From Nocardioides panzhihuensis (GTDB taxonomy: Bacteria > Actinomycetota > Actinomycetes > Propionibacteriales > Nocardioidaceae): a stretch of 64,000 nucleotides of DNA. The stretch spans positions 3,286,001 through 3,350,000 of the forward strand of contig NZ_JACBZR010000001.1 of assembly GCF_013408335.1 (NCBI RefSeq), read 5' to 3'. Within the stretch, counting starts at the first letter, position 1; each line of letters opens with the position of its first letter. The notes under the pieces were generated by a model. It made no database searches and was not told the DNA's origin. It worked only from the letters and a program-made list of their open reading frames with translations. Made by a program: the position numbers and the translations under genes. Positions 16,709 through 25,264 of the stretch are shown here, piece after piece.

Positions 16709-16746
16709 GTGAGGTGACCGTGAGACGACCATGAGAGCTCTCTCAT
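16709..16746. promoter_or_regulatory. Phased 11-bp repeats and box copy 2 between divergent genes
   Basis: GTGAGGTGACC (16709-16719), GTGAGACGACC (16720-16730) and ATGAGAGCTCT (16731-16741) form three direct repeats in perfect 11-bp register, the spacing typical of OmpR-family sites. The last merges into ATGAGAGCTCTCTCAT (16731-16746), identical to 12944-12959. It lies 63 bp before the Asp-rich gene (minus strand) and 47 bp before the gene at 16794 (plus strand). Confidence 0.65.
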
Positions 16747-16793
16747 CCGCGAGCCGGTTCGGGTCCTGAGGCCGGCGGTGGTAGGAACGTCCC

Positions 16794-17228
16794 GTGCAAA
16801 GCAGCGAGAGGCGCGAGATCGCGCTCAAGGTCGGCGTGCTGGTGCTGGTCGGTGTGCTGATCTCGGTCGCCGGATACGGCTACTCGCGCTCACGTTTCCG
16901 CGAGCACGCCACCGAGCAGGCCGAGACGGCCGCCAGCCGGTTCGCGCGGACCACGAGCTGGACCACGGTCGAGGCGAAGCCGGAGCTGGTGACGCAGTGG
17001 GCGCAAGCCTGTCCCTCGGTCCAGACCCCGCCCACCGAGAAGACCGCCGATGCGCGCGGCCACCTGGAGAAGGTACGCATCACCTCGACCGACCTCGCCG
17101 AGCCCGGGGCCGTCGTGAAGCTGACTCCCGACGGCGGTCAGTCGGTCTTCACCCTCGAGGTCACCCGCTCCGGCAAGGGCAAGGACGAGGAGTGGCGGGT
17201 GACCGAGGTGACCTGCGCAGGCGGCTGA
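16794..17228 (+). CDS. Small membrane-anchored protein of unknown function
   Basis: 144-residue protein from GTG 16794. One N-terminal transmembrane segment (about residues 11-30, LKVGVLVLVGVLISVAGYGY) is preceded by a charged ERRE, so the C-terminal ~110 residues should be outside. Two Cys (in QACPSV and EVTCAGG) could pair there. The fold of the mature part (VVKLTPDGGQSVFTLEVTR) looks like a small beta domain. No family is recognised. It is divergent from the Asp-rich/kinase operon and shares its regulatory region, so it may belong to the same regulon. Confidence 0.65.
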   Translation: MQSSERREIALKVGVLVLVGVLISVAGYGYSRSRFREHATEQAETAASRFARTTSWTTVEAKPELVTQWAQACPSVQTPPTEKTADARGHLEKVRITSTDLAEPGAVVKLTPDGGQSVFTLEVTRSGKGKDEEWRVTEVTCAGG

Positions 17229-17272
17229 GATCGGCCCGTGTGACGTCGGCCTGTGGTGGGTACCACTCAGGT

Positions 17273-18355
17273 ATGGACACCGCTGGATTCACCAACCTGT
17301 TGACCCGCCCCGGGCCGTACGCGACTGTCCTGGCCGATGTCAGCCAGGACTCGGACAACGCGGCCCATGCCAAGGAGCTGCGCGTGCGCGCCGCCTGCGA
17401 GGAGCTCTCCGCGCAGGGTGCGCCACCGGACGTCGTGGCCGAGGTCTCCGACCGGCTGGCGGCCAACGTACGCCTGCCTGCACCCGCGGCACGCGTCGTC
17501 GTCGCGACGCCTGAAGGGGTCGCCTACGACCAGGTCGCCGTCGCCGAGGTGCCGAACCAGGTCGCGACGTGGGACCCGCTGCCCGACCTCGGCTCCTGGA
17601 TCGCCGCTCGCGACTCCTCGGTGTCGTTCGTGCTGGTCCTGGTCGACCACGCGGGCGGCGAGATCTCGCTGTGGGACTCGGGCCTGCCTCGGCCGACGAG
17701 CACGACCACCGTCGAGGGCGACGAGCTCGAGCACGTGCAGAAGGTGCAGGACGACGTCGGGTGGGCGGCTTACCGCATGCAGCAGACCACCGACAACGTC
17801 TGGCGCCACAACGCCGACAAGGTGGCCGAAGAGGTGACCAGGCTGGTCCGCGACCACGGCCACGACCTCGTGCTCGTCGGCGGAGACCCGCACTCGGTGA
17901 GCAGGCTGCGGGACGTCCTCGCCGACCAACCCGTCGAGGTGGTCGAGCTGGAGAGCGGGCAGCGTGCCGCCGACGGCGGCGAAGAGGCCCTTCACGACGC
18001 GATCCGCAGCGCGCTCATGGACCGTGTCGTACGCCAACGCACCGCGCTCGTCCGGCGCCTCGAGGAGGCCTGGGGCAGGGGTGATCGCGCAGCCACCGGC
18101 GTCCGCGACGTCGCCGACGCCTTCGTCACCGGCCGCGTCGAGACCCTGCTGATCGACCCCGACGCGCTGGCCGGCCGCACGCTCGACCCGGCGGACCACC
18201 CGGGCCTCACCTTCGGCGAGGCTCCGGTCTCCGGCCCGGTCGAGGCCGGCGAGGCGCTCGTCGCCGCCGCGGTCCTCACCGACGCGCAGGTCTGCGTCCT
18301 GCCCGCCAGCGTGCTCGGCGACGCTCCGGTGGCCGCGCTGCTGCGCTGGGCCTGA
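17273..18355 (+). CDS. Bacterial eRF1-like protein (baeRF/Vms1-type, Rv2629-like)
   Basis: 360-residue protein similar in architecture to bacterial eRF1-family proteins such as mycobacterial Rv2629: an alpha/beta N-terminal region (1-125), a middle domain including YRMQQTTDNVWRHNADKVAEEV and the LVLVGGDPHSVSRL strand-loop (about 195-210), and a C-terminal eL30-like fold. The eukaryotic Vms1/ANKZF1 relatives release peptides from stalled ribosomal subunits through a glutamine; I do not see a clear GGQ here. A translation-stress or hibernation role is therefore only an inference. ATG 17273 has no strong ribosome site. It is downstream of the 16794 gene on the same strand but with a 44-bp gap. 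Confidence 0.65.
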   Translation: MDTAGFTNLLTRPGPYATVLADVSQDSDNAAHAKELRVRAACEELSAQGAPPDVVAEVSDRLAANVRLPAPAARVVVATPEGVAYDQVAVAEVPNQVATWDPLPDLGSWIAARDSSVSFVLVLVDHAGGEISLWDSGLPRPTSTTTVEGDELEHVQKVQDDVGWAAYRMQQTTDNVWRHNADKVAEEVTRLVRDHGHDLVLVGGDPHSVSRLRDVLADQPVEVVELESGQRAADGGEEALHDAIRSALMDRVVRQRTALVRRLEEAWGRGDRAATGVRDVADAFVTGRVETLLIDPDALAGRTLDPADHPGLTFGEAPVSGPVEAGEALVAAAVLTDAQVCVLPASVLGDAPVAALLRWA

Positions 18356-18381
18356 GCCGGCTCCAGCTCAGCGGCTCGCGC

Positions 18382-19314
18382 TCAGCGGCGCCAGGCTCTG
18401 ATCTTGTCCGGCTCGGGGTCGGGAGACTCGGTCGCCGCCCAGACCTTGCGCCACTCGGCGATCTCCTCGCCCGCCGGGTCGGGGGTGCGGTCCTCGGCGG
18501 CGCGGCGCATCGAGGCGTACCAGTCGGTGGCGTCCTCGTCGAGCAGCCGCGAGACCGCCGACCGGATCCGAGGCGCGAACTCGCGCACCGACTCGCCCGC
18601 GGCGGGGTGGAGCGGTTCCCCGAAGCGTACGGTCAGCTGGCGGCGGCCACCGGATCTGTCCTTGCCGGGCCAATTCACCCCGCGTGGCATCGCCGCATAG
18701 GTGCCCCGGTGGGCGATCGGGACGACGGGGACGCCGTACTCGGTGGCCAGATAGGCAGCGCCGGACCGGAACCGACCCACGGTGCCGTCCTTGGAGCGGG
18801 TGCCCTCGGGGAAGACCACCAGCGACCAGCCCTCGGCGAGCACCTCGCCCGGCTGGGTCGACAGCGCACCGCCACGACGGTCGATCGGGAGCGTGTTGAA
18901 CACCAGCGAGGAGCCCACCGCCCGCCACCAGGTGTCGAAGAAGTAGTCCGCCGCGGCCGCCACGGCCGTACGCCGCCGCCACTCGTCGGGGAGGCTCAGC
19001 AGGATCAGCGGGGTGTCGAGGTGGGACGCGTGGTTGGCCACGAAGATCACCGGCCCGTCGAGCCGCTCGAGCACGTCGAGCCCCTCGACCTGGGTCTTCA
19101 CCTGCGACCGGAAGACCGCCTCGAGCCCGGTCTGGGCCACCTCCCGTACCGCTCGCGCTGCCGGCCGGCGCGACCATTCGTTGTCGAACACGGTCGTCGT
19201 CGCCGGTGGCACGAACGGCTCCGCCGAGCGCGGCACCTGCGCCCGGTGGCCCCACCGCCAGCCCCGTTTCATGAGGCGTACGTCGCGGGCAGTGTCCTTC
19301 CAGAAGCTGCTCAT
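18382..19314 (-). CDS. 1-acyl-glycerol-3-phosphate acyltransferase-like (PlsC family)
   Basis: 310-residue PlsC-family acyltransferase, which adds an acyl chain to lysophosphatidate or a related acceptor at the membrane. The catalytic NHxxxxD box is FVANHASHLDTPL (near residues 104-116), and the acceptor-binding block is FPEGTRSKDGTVGRF (near 175-190). The long N-terminal extension and Arg-rich C-terminal region (EPDKIRAWRR) exceed the minimal family. It lies downstream of the SDR/ADH/LarA-like operon on the same strand after a 133-bp gap that holds a palindromic repeat. It may belong to the same lipid pathway but is probably a separate transcript. Confidence 0.86.
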   Translation of the reverse strand: MSSFWKDTARDVRLMKRGWRWGHRAQVPRSAEPFVPPATTTVFDNEWSRRPAARAVREVAQTGLEAVFRSQVKTQVEGLDVLERLDGPVIFVANHASHLDTPLILLSLPDEWRRRTAVAAAADYFFDTWWRAVGSSLVFNTLPIDRRGGALSTQPGEVLAEGWSLVVFPEGTRSKDGTVGRFRSGAAYLATEYGVPVVPIAHRGTYAAMPRGVNWPGKDRSGGRRQLTVRFGEPLHPAAGESVREFAPRIRSAVSRLLDEDATDWYASMRRAAEDRTPDPAGEEIAEWRKVWAATESPDPEPDKIRAWRR

Positions 19315-19335
19315 GCGGACCTCCCCGCCCCCGCC

Positions 19336-19377
19336 GGTTGAGCCGCCGGAGCCGCTAGGCGGAGGCGTGTCGAAACC
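19336..19377. repeat. Long palindromic repeat, GGTT...AACC variant
   Basis: GGTTGAGCCGCCGGAGCC at 19336 leads to GAGGCGTGTCGAAACC ending at 19377, with internal stem pairing around GCCGCTAGGC. It is the same element as 25265-25306, but both outer arms changed together (GGTC/GACC there, GGTT/AACC here), so pairing is kept. Confidence 0.75.
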
Positions 19378-19447
19378 AACACAGTCCCCTCCGCGCTCGA
19401 ATCGACCGTGTTGGTCTCGACGATGACGCTCGTCCGACGTACGGCAC

Positions 19448-21028
19448 TCATCGCACGTCCGCCAGAAGATGCGGAGGGTTGCGGAGATAGGTGATGGACG
19501 GGGACGATCCGACGGTCGAGGAAGCCATCTCCAGCGCGTCGCGCAAGGTGGTCGCCGACCGGAAGCCCATCCGCGCGGCAGCCTTCGGGTTCCCGCCGAC
19601 CCAGATCACGTCACCGAGGTGGTCGAGGGCGTGGGCGATCCAGTACCACATGTAGAACGGGTGGACCCCGTGGTAGGCGTTCGAGGTGCGGTAGAGGTGG
19701 ACGTACCAGGGGTCGGTGGCGAACTGCTCCTCGAACTTCGGCCCGATCAGCGCCGGGTCGTTCGTGTCGGCCAGGACCTCCTCGTAGAAGTCCACGTAGG
19801 AGGGGTGGGTGAGAGTGTTGAAGCCCTCGTCGAGCGGGTGGTAGAGGATCGCGACGCCACCCTCACGCACGACCGGCTGCCGCAGGTAGGAGTTGAAGTA
19901 GTAGCCCAGCCCCATGCACGCGGCCAGGATCGGGTTCATGGTCGAGTTGACGTTGTAGGGGCCCAGGTAGGGCACCCCCATCACCATCACGTCGGACTGC
20001 CCATCGACCTTGACCCGCTGCTGCTGATGGACGCGCTGCACGGTCAGCTCGTGCACCGGCTCGACGGCCCCGGCGGTGATCCCGGTCAGCCCATAGTTGG
20101 ACCGCAGGTCGTGGAACATCTTGTGACGCATCTTCTGCGGTGCGACCGCCAGCCCGCGGCGCAGGCCGAGCACCGTGGCCTGGTCGCGCAACGACCACTC
20201 CCACTCGCGCTTGAGCAGCGTGTCGTACGGCTTCCCGAAGACCTCGTTGTCGAGCGTCGTCTCGATCTGGAAGACCTTGACGTGCTCGCCGATCAACCGG
20301 CCCATCCGCCAGGCGGAGGAGTGCATCTCGGAGTGCTTGTGGTCCATGAACGAGCGCGAGTGCACCATCGTCTTGGCGTTGTGGTGGTGCTTGATCGACT
20401 TGTAGGACGCCAGCCCGATGCCGACCGACTTGTGGCCGCCGTCCATGGCGACGAGGTTGACGTTGACGTAGACCAGCAGGTCGGAGGTGGCCGCCCGCTT
20501 GTTGATCTCGACGTCCTCGCCCTTCTCGGTCTGTCCCATGTGCTCGAGGTTGGCGCGGTCCTCGGCGTCGTGGTTGTAGAGCCTCCCCGACGGCGCGAAG
20601 CTGCGGAAGACGCGCTCGCCGACGATGTGCCTCATCTCGGCGTCGGTCATCCGGCGGTGCAGGGCGAGCGCGGCGACGATCTCGACGTCGTCGACACCCT
20701 TCTCCGCGGCGATCGTGAGCACCTGCTCGATGATCCTGCCCCGGATGTCGGGGGCCTTCATGGTGGGCAACGGCAGGGAGAGGTCGTCGAAGGCGATCGT
20801 GAGCCGCATCCCCGGGAACATCAGCTCGCGCAGCGGCTCGGAGTCGACCGGGTTCTCAAGCGACTCCCGGATCGCCTCCTCGACGTCCGGCACCGTCGGC
20901 AACGACTCGGGCGGATAGATCACCCGGGTGCCCTGGGGGAACTCCTCGAGCCGGAACCCGAGCCCCTCGTGGACGAGCAGGGGCGGCGTACGGTCGTCGA
21001 CCTCCAGCACGAAACCTGGTCGTGTCAT
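19448..21028 (-). CDS. LarA/DUF2088-family protein
   Basis: 526-residue protein whose N-terminal half matches the DUF2088 (LarA N-terminal) pattern: FDDLSLPLPTM in place of the DxTRPxP loop, ALALHRRMTDAEM in place of the GTHRPMT loop, and a downstream VNLVAMDGGHKSVGIG and SIKHHHNAKT region. LarA is the nickel-pincer lactate racemase, and relatives racemise or epimerise other 2-hydroxy acids. The C-terminal half (HPFYMWYWIAHAL, VIWVGG) is longer than in LarA. ATG 21028 with AAAGGAG upstream is chosen over TTG 21058. It is third in an operon with an SDR-HAD fusion and a zinc dehydrogenase. No larB/C/E cofactor genes lie in the window. Confidence 0.7.
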   Translation of the reverse strand: MTRPGFVLEVDDRTPPLLVHEGLGFRLEEFPQGTRVIYPPESLPTVPDVEEAIRESLENPVDSEPLRELMFPGMRLTIAFDDLSLPLPTMKAPDIRGRIIEQVLTIAAEKGVDDVEIVAALALHRRMTDAEMRHIVGERVFRSFAPSGRLYNHDAEDRANLEHMGQTEKGEDVEINKRAATSDLLVYVNVNLVAMDGGHKSVGIGLASYKSIKHHHNAKTMVHSRSFMDHKHSEMHSSAWRMGRLIGEHVKVFQIETTLDNEVFGKPYDTLLKREWEWSLRDQATVLGLRRGLAVAPQKMRHKMFHDLRSNYGLTGITAGAVEPVHELTVQRVHQQQRVKVDGQSDVMVMGVPYLGPYNVNSTMNPILAACMGLGYYFNSYLRQPVVREGGVAILYHPLDEGFNTLTHPSYVDFYEEVLADTNDPALIGPKFEEQFATDPWYVHLYRTSNAYHGVHPFYMWYWIAHALDHLGDVIWVGGNPKAAARMGFRSATTLRDALEMASSTVGSSPSITYLRNPPHLLADVR

Positions 21029-21054
21029 CGATGAATCTCCTTTGGACGACGGGA

Positions 21055-22245
21055 TCAATTGGTCTGGCGGGGGTCGAACGCCACCTTGACGGTGCCGAGC
21101 CGACCGGCTGAGTGGGCATGGTCGAGAGCCTCACGCCAGCGGTGGAGCGGGTAGGGCGCGACGGTCTTGGCCAGGCGGCACATGGCGTCGTGACCGACCA
21201 GGTCGAGCGCGGTCGCGAAGTCGCCGGACCCACGGGAGGAAGCGTAGGTCCCGACCACCTCGAGCTCCCGGAACCAGGCTGCGGACAGGTCGGCCGAGGC
21301 GGGCATCCCGGAGAGCACCACGCGGCCACCGGCGCGGGTGGCGTGCAGGCAGGTCTGCAGCGACTCCTTCGAGCCGACCGCGTCGACGGTCACGTCGACA
21401 CCGCCGAGCAGGTAGGGCGCCGCCATCATCTCCGGCTCGATCATGAAAGCGCTGGTCGCGCGCCTGATCCTGCGCAGCGTCTCCGATGGCGCGACCACCT
21501 CGGTGGCGCCGAACTGCAGCGCCAGCTCCCGCTGGTGGGCGTGCTTGGCGACGACCACGATCTCGCCGGCGTCGGTGAGCTCGCGCAGCGCGAGCGTGGC
21601 CAGCAGCCCGACCGCACCGGCGCCCGAGACGAGCACCCGATCGCCTGGTCTGACCGCGGCTCGTCGTGCTGTGTGGACCGCGCAGGCGACCGGCTCGGCG
21701 AGCAGCGCCTGCTCGTCGGAGTAGCCCTCCGGCACGACGTGGAGCTGGGAGCGGTGCACCGAGAGCTGCTGCGACCAGCCGCCACCGGTGTCGTGGCAGA
21801 ACCCGGTCTGCAGTCCGGAGGAGATGTCACCGACGGTGATCCGGGAGCACCGGTTGGTCTCGCCTCGTGCACACGCCTCGCACGCCTCCAGCCCGCGCGC
21901 AGCGCAGGTCAGGACCGGGTCGATCACGACCCGCGTCCCCGCCTCCAGGTCGCCACAGGGGTCGATCAGCTCGCCCACGATCTCGTGGCCGGGTACGAAC
22001 GGCAGGCTCACCAGCGGCTGGAAGTAGAGGCTCGTCCGCCCCGACAGCATCCCCAGGTCGGACCCGCAGATGCCCGAGAGCGAGACCCGCAGTCGGGCCC
22101 ACCCGTCGTGCTCGATCCTCGGTGCTTCGAGCGTCACCATCCGCAGCGGCGCCGCGGCGCCGGTCAGCAACAGCGGCATCCGTCCGCCGGCGACCTTCCC
22201 CAGCGCCGTCTTGGCAACGCTGCGGTACATCTCGAGCGCGAGCAT
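21055..22245 (-). CDS. Zinc-dependent medium-chain alcohol dehydrogenase family protein
   Basis: 396-residue MDR-superfamily oxidoreductase. The catalytic zinc region is visible as LSGICGSDLG (near 53-62) and GHEIVGEL (near 84-91). A structural-zinc cysteine cluster follows (CAARGLEACEACARGETNRC, near 113-132). The nucleotide fold motif is GAGAVGLLA in the VLVSGAGAVG block. It should interconvert an alcohol and a carbonyl with NAD(P). ATG 22245 has a GAGG site upstream. It lies 29 bp after the SDR-HAD gene and 26 bp before the LarA-like gene, so all three are one operon. The substrate is unknown. Confidence 0.85.
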   Translation of the reverse strand: MLALEMYRSVAKTALGKVAGGRMPLLLTGAAAPLRMVTLEAPRIEHDGWARLRVSLSGICGSDLGMLSGRTSLYFQPLVSLPFVPGHEIVGELIDPCGDLEAGTRVVIDPVLTCAARGLEACEACARGETNRCSRITVGDISSGLQTGFCHDTGGGWSQQLSVHRSQLHVVPEGYSDEQALLAEPVACAVHTARRAAVRPGDRVLVSGAGAVGLLATLALRELTDAGEIVVVAKHAHQRELALQFGATEVVAPSETLRRIRRATSAFMIEPEMMAAPYLLGGVDVTVDAVGSKESLQTCLHATRAGGRVVLSGMPASADLSAAWFRELEVVGTYASSRGSGDFATALDLVGHDAMCRLAKTVAPYPLHRWREALDHAHSAGRLGTVKVAFDPRQTN

Positions 22246-22274
22246 TCAGGCCCTCCTCATCGGTCTCGTCGATC

Positions 22275-24572
22275 TCAACGGTTCAGCGCGGCCGGGTCGA
22301 GCGTACGGCTCGCGTGTCCCGGGGACTCCCAGTCGACGATCGCCCAGTGCGACCTCTTGGCGTGCCGGAAGAGCGGTACGTCGGGCCGGACAGCGACCGG
22401 GTGGCCGACCGCCGCGAGCAGCGGGAGGTCGGAGTGGGAGTCGGCGTAGGCGAAGGAGTCGGCGGGCGAGATGCCCTCGCGACGGGACCACTCGCGGACG
22501 AACGCACCGCGGGACTCACCGACCAGCGGCGAGGCGGCCAGGTGACCGTTGCAGAACCCGCGGTCGTCGACGGCCAGGTCGGCCGCCTCGATGTGGTCGA
22601 ACAGCGGGCGCAACGGCCTGGTCAGCGGCCGGATCGCGCCGGTGACCAGCACCGTCACGTGCCCCGCGGCGCGGTGCTTCCGGATCCGCCGGACCGCGTC
22701 CGGCGCCAGTCGTCCGAGGATGTGCGTGGTCAGGTGCTCGTCGACGATCTCGTCCAGGTCGGAGAGGCCCGCGCCGGCGTACTCCCGGTAGACCGTACGC
22801 AGCAGCGAGCTCCGCTCGGTCCGGTCCGTCCACACGTACTTGGGCACCTTGCCGGCCACGCGTGCGATCTCCGCCGCCTTGGCCGTGCCCGAGAGCTCAC
22901 CGAGCCGGAGCCACAGGTAGGTCTCGATCACGTTGGAGGACATCAGCGTGCCGTCGAGGTCGAAGAAGGCGGCGACACGGCCCTCCTCGGGCGAGGCTTT
23001 CGAGACCTTCGGCAGCGCGCCGGCGACCGGCCTCTTCCGAAGCTTGCGCAGCTCGTCGAGCTCACGGACCGGCTTGGTGACCGAGGGCACGTGGATGTCA
23101 TGGAGATAGGCGTGCCAGTCGATGACGGCGGTGTCGAAGGCGAACGTCTCCTGGTCGGCCGGCGACAGCGACCGGTAGAGCGAGAGCGTGTTGGTGTCGA
23201 CGAAGCGCAGGTCGGCCTGGGCGTACTCCTTGTAGAGGTCCAGGTAGCGCCGGAGGAACTGCAACCGCCGCCCCTGCCGGTCCAGGTCGCGCGCCCACCC
23301 CCGGGTCCGGTCGCTGCGCGGCGCCAGCCCGAGGAGCGTGTCGGCGACCTTGTGCACCTTCTCCCCGGTGGCCATCAGCCGCTCGACCGATGCCCCGCCC
23401 TGGAAGGTCCACTCCGGCAGCCTGGCCGCACCCCGGTCCCCCGCTGCGAACGGCTCCTTCTCGAAGTAGGAGCGCACGCTCTCGTAGAGCATCCCGAAGG
23501 TCAACGGGTTCCGGTCGCCGGAGGCGAGATGGAAGTACGCCGGCTCGCCCTGCTCCGGCGGGTGGGCCAGGCACGCCACGATCGAGGCGACGACATGGTC
23601 GACCGGCACGATGTCGGCCGTCGTGTCCGCGGCGGCGGGGAAGAGCGGAAGCTCACCGCGCCCATAGGCGAGGATCAGCGGCTCGGCCATCTTGAAGCCC
23701 TCGATCCAGCCCGGATAGGGACGCGCGAGCGCCGACTCGATGATCGCCGGACGGTAGATCGTCGCGCGCCGCCCGGTCGCGGCATAGCCCTCGACCACCC
23801 GCTCCCCCAGCGCCTTGGTGAAGGTGTAGCAGTCGGTCCAGCCCAGCGAGCGAGCCCGCTCCGCGCCGAGGCGTACGAGCTCTTTCTTCACCCACCGCTT
23901 GCGCGCCTCCTCGGCGGCAGCGGCGGCCGTCATCATGCCCGCGCGACCGTGCTCGCGCTCGGCCTGCTTGCGCAGCTTGGAGATCACCTCGACGCTGCGC
24001 GAGCGGTCCTCGACCGCGGCGCGCTGCGCCACGCCCCAGGCGAGCTCAGCCTCGACGTCGACGGAATGCTCGACCGGGCCCTCCGGGATGGCCCCGCGGC
24101 GACGGCCGGAGACGTAGGCGGTGGAGACGTGCAGATAGTGGATGTCGCGTCCGGTCTCCTCGATCCGCCTGAGCAGCTCACGGACACCGACGACGTTGGT
24201 GACGAACCCTTCGTCGACCGGCGGATCGAAGGAGACATCGCCCGCCGAGTGCACCACGGCATCCAGATCGTCGGGGAGCGCGGGCGGATCGGAGAGATCG
24301 CCCTCGACGACGTTCACCTCCGCGTCCGCGACGCTCTCGAAGATCGGCTTGGCCAGCATCTTCGCGATCCGCTCGGTTCCCGAGATCGACCCCTTGGGCC
24401 GGACGAGAACGCTGAGACGTGCGTCTGGCACCTCGGTCAGCAGCAGGTGCAGCAGCGCTTCGCCGACGAACCCGGTCACTCCCGTCAGCAGCACATGCTG
24501 CCCCGCGAGCCGCTCCTGGATGGAGGCCCGAGCGTCATCCTGGCTGGTTCCCTGCAATAGGTCCGAGGTCAC
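22275..24572 (-). CDS. SDR acyl-reductase-like / HAD-IB phosphatase fusion
   Basis: About 765 residues with two enzymes in one chain. The N-terminal extended SDR (about 15-430) has the NAD(P) motif TGVTGFVGEALL, VVEGDLSDP and the active-site YTFTKALGE (YxxxK). This is the male-sterility/thioester-reductase group that reduces acyl-CoA or acyl-ACP to aldehyde or alcohol. The C-terminal HAD-IB hydrolase (about 495-760) has FDLDGTLMSSNV, a VTGAIRPL motif II and YADSHSDLPLL. GTG 24572 is my start; an earlier GTG at 24665 would leave no room for the divergent lipoprotein gene. The fusion suggests a lipid reductase coupled to a phosphatase step. Confidence 0.82.
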   Translation of the reverse strand: MTSDLLQGTSQDDARASIQERLAGQHVLLTGVTGFVGEALLHLLLTEVPDARLSVLVRPKGSISGTERIAKMLAKPIFESVADAEVNVVEGDLSDPPALPDDLDAVVHSAGDVSFDPPVDEGFVTNVVGVRELLRRIEETGRDIHYLHVSTAYVSGRRRGAIPEGPVEHSVDVEAELAWGVAQRAAVEDRSRSVEVISKLRKQAEREHGRAGMMTAAAAAEEARKRWVKKELVRLGAERARSLGWTDCYTFTKALGERVVEGYAATGRRATIYRPAIIESALARPYPGWIEGFKMAEPLILAYGRGELPLFPAAADTTADIVPVDHVVASIVACLAHPPEQGEPAYFHLASGDRNPLTFGMLYESVRSYFEKEPFAAGDRGAARLPEWTFQGGASVERLMATGEKVHKVADTLLGLAPRSDRTRGWARDLDRQGRRLQFLRRYLDLYKEYAQADLRFVDTNTLSLYRSLSPADQETFAFDTAVIDWHAYLHDIHVPSVTKPVRELDELRKLRKRPVAGALPKVSKASPEEGRVAAFFDLDGTLMSSNVIETYLWLRLGELSGTAKAAEIARVAGKVPKYVWTDRTERSSLLRTVYREYAGAGLSDLDEIVDEHLTTHILGRLAPDAVRRIRKHRAAGHVTVLVTGAIRPLTRPLRPLFDHIEAADLAVDDRGFCNGHLAASPLVGESRGAFVREWSRREGISPADSFAYADSHSDLPLLAAVGHPVAVRPDVPLFRHAKRSHWAIVDWESPGHASRTLDPAALNR

Positions 24573-24667
24573 GGATGTGATTGTGCCCGCTCGAGCCAAC
24601 CCCCGGGACTCCTTTTCCGGGCTGGACCTGAGAAACTGCAGGAACACCGAAACCCGAGGAGACATAC

Positions 24668-25165
24668 GTGTCGAGGAAGCTGCTCAGGATCGCAGCCGTC
24701 CTCTCCGCGACCGCTCTTACGGGCTGCGGCTCCGGGGCGCCTACCACCAGCAGCCCCGGGCCGAGTCCGGCGACCTCCTCGCCAGCGACGGCCGGCGGTC
24801 CCTGCCTCTTCGAGCCTGGCCAGGTCGCCAGCGCCATTCCTGGTACCTGGTCGCATACCGCCGACGAAGACGTCTGCACCTATACCAGCGACCGGGGCGC
24901 CATCTTCGTGACCACGCTCGTCGACACCTCCGTCGGGGCCGGGCTCTCCGCTAGTCGGGAGGACTGCATCGCTTCTCCTTCGCCTGTAGACATCGGCGAG
25001 CGCGCTTTTGTGTGCATCGAGTCGCACGATGACGGCGACCTCGTTGTCGGCAACGTCGCCGTCGGTAGTCGGCTCTGGTCGCTTGTCATCGTGCCGGACG
25101 AGGGTGTTGATGATGCTGAGCTTCAGGCTATGGGGCGGCTTGTGGAGATGGTTGCTGGCTCGTAG
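24668..25165 (+). CDS. Small lipoprotein of unknown function
   Basis: 165-residue lipoprotein from GTG 24668, with GGAGA just upstream. The signal peptide MSRKLLRIAAVLSATALTGC ends in a lipobox with Cys20. A Ser/Pro/Thr-rich linker follows (to about 45), then a compact domain with Cys pairs (GPCLFEPG, EDVCTYTSD, REDCIAS, FVCIESH). The pattern resembles the DUF3558-type lipoproteins of actinobacteria, though I am not sure. It is divergent from the SDR-HAD operon, with under 100 bp between starts. The repeat-rich region begins right after its stop. Confidence 0.65.
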   Translation: MSRKLLRIAAVLSATALTGCGSGAPTTSSPGPSPATSSPATAGGPCLFEPGQVASAIPGTWSHTADEDVCTYTSDRGAIFVTTLVDTSVGAGLSASREDCIASPSPVDIGERAFVCIESHDDGDLVVGNVAVGSRLWSLVIVPDEGVDDAELQAMGRLVEMVAGS

Positions 25166-25174
25166 GGGGGCGGT

Positions 25175-25262
25175 GGTCGAGCTTGTCGAGACCTGTCTCC
25201 CGCTGGTCGAGCTTGTCGAGACCTGTCTCCCGCTGGTCGAGCTTGTCGAGACCTGTCTCCCG
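25175..25262. repeat. Three tandem 30-bp units of the GGTCGAGCTTGTCGAGACC palindrome
   Basis: The 19-bp palindrome occurs at 25175-25193, 25205-25223 and 25235-25253, each followed by the identical TGTCTCCCGCT. The constant 30-bp unit including the linker shows local tandem duplication. It begins 9 bp after the lipoprotein stop, and a long-form copy follows. Confidence 0.85.
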
Positions 25263-25264
25263 CT

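Noticed and set aside
24573..24665. Upstream GTG 24665 as start of the SDR-HAD gene
   Set aside because: The extra 31 residues show no domain similarity and would leave only two bases before the divergent lipoprotein start.
25175..25262. CRISPR-like array of 19-bp repeats at 30-bp spacing
   Set aside because: The sequence between repeats is identical in each unit, there are only three units and no cas genes, so it is a simple tandem repeat.
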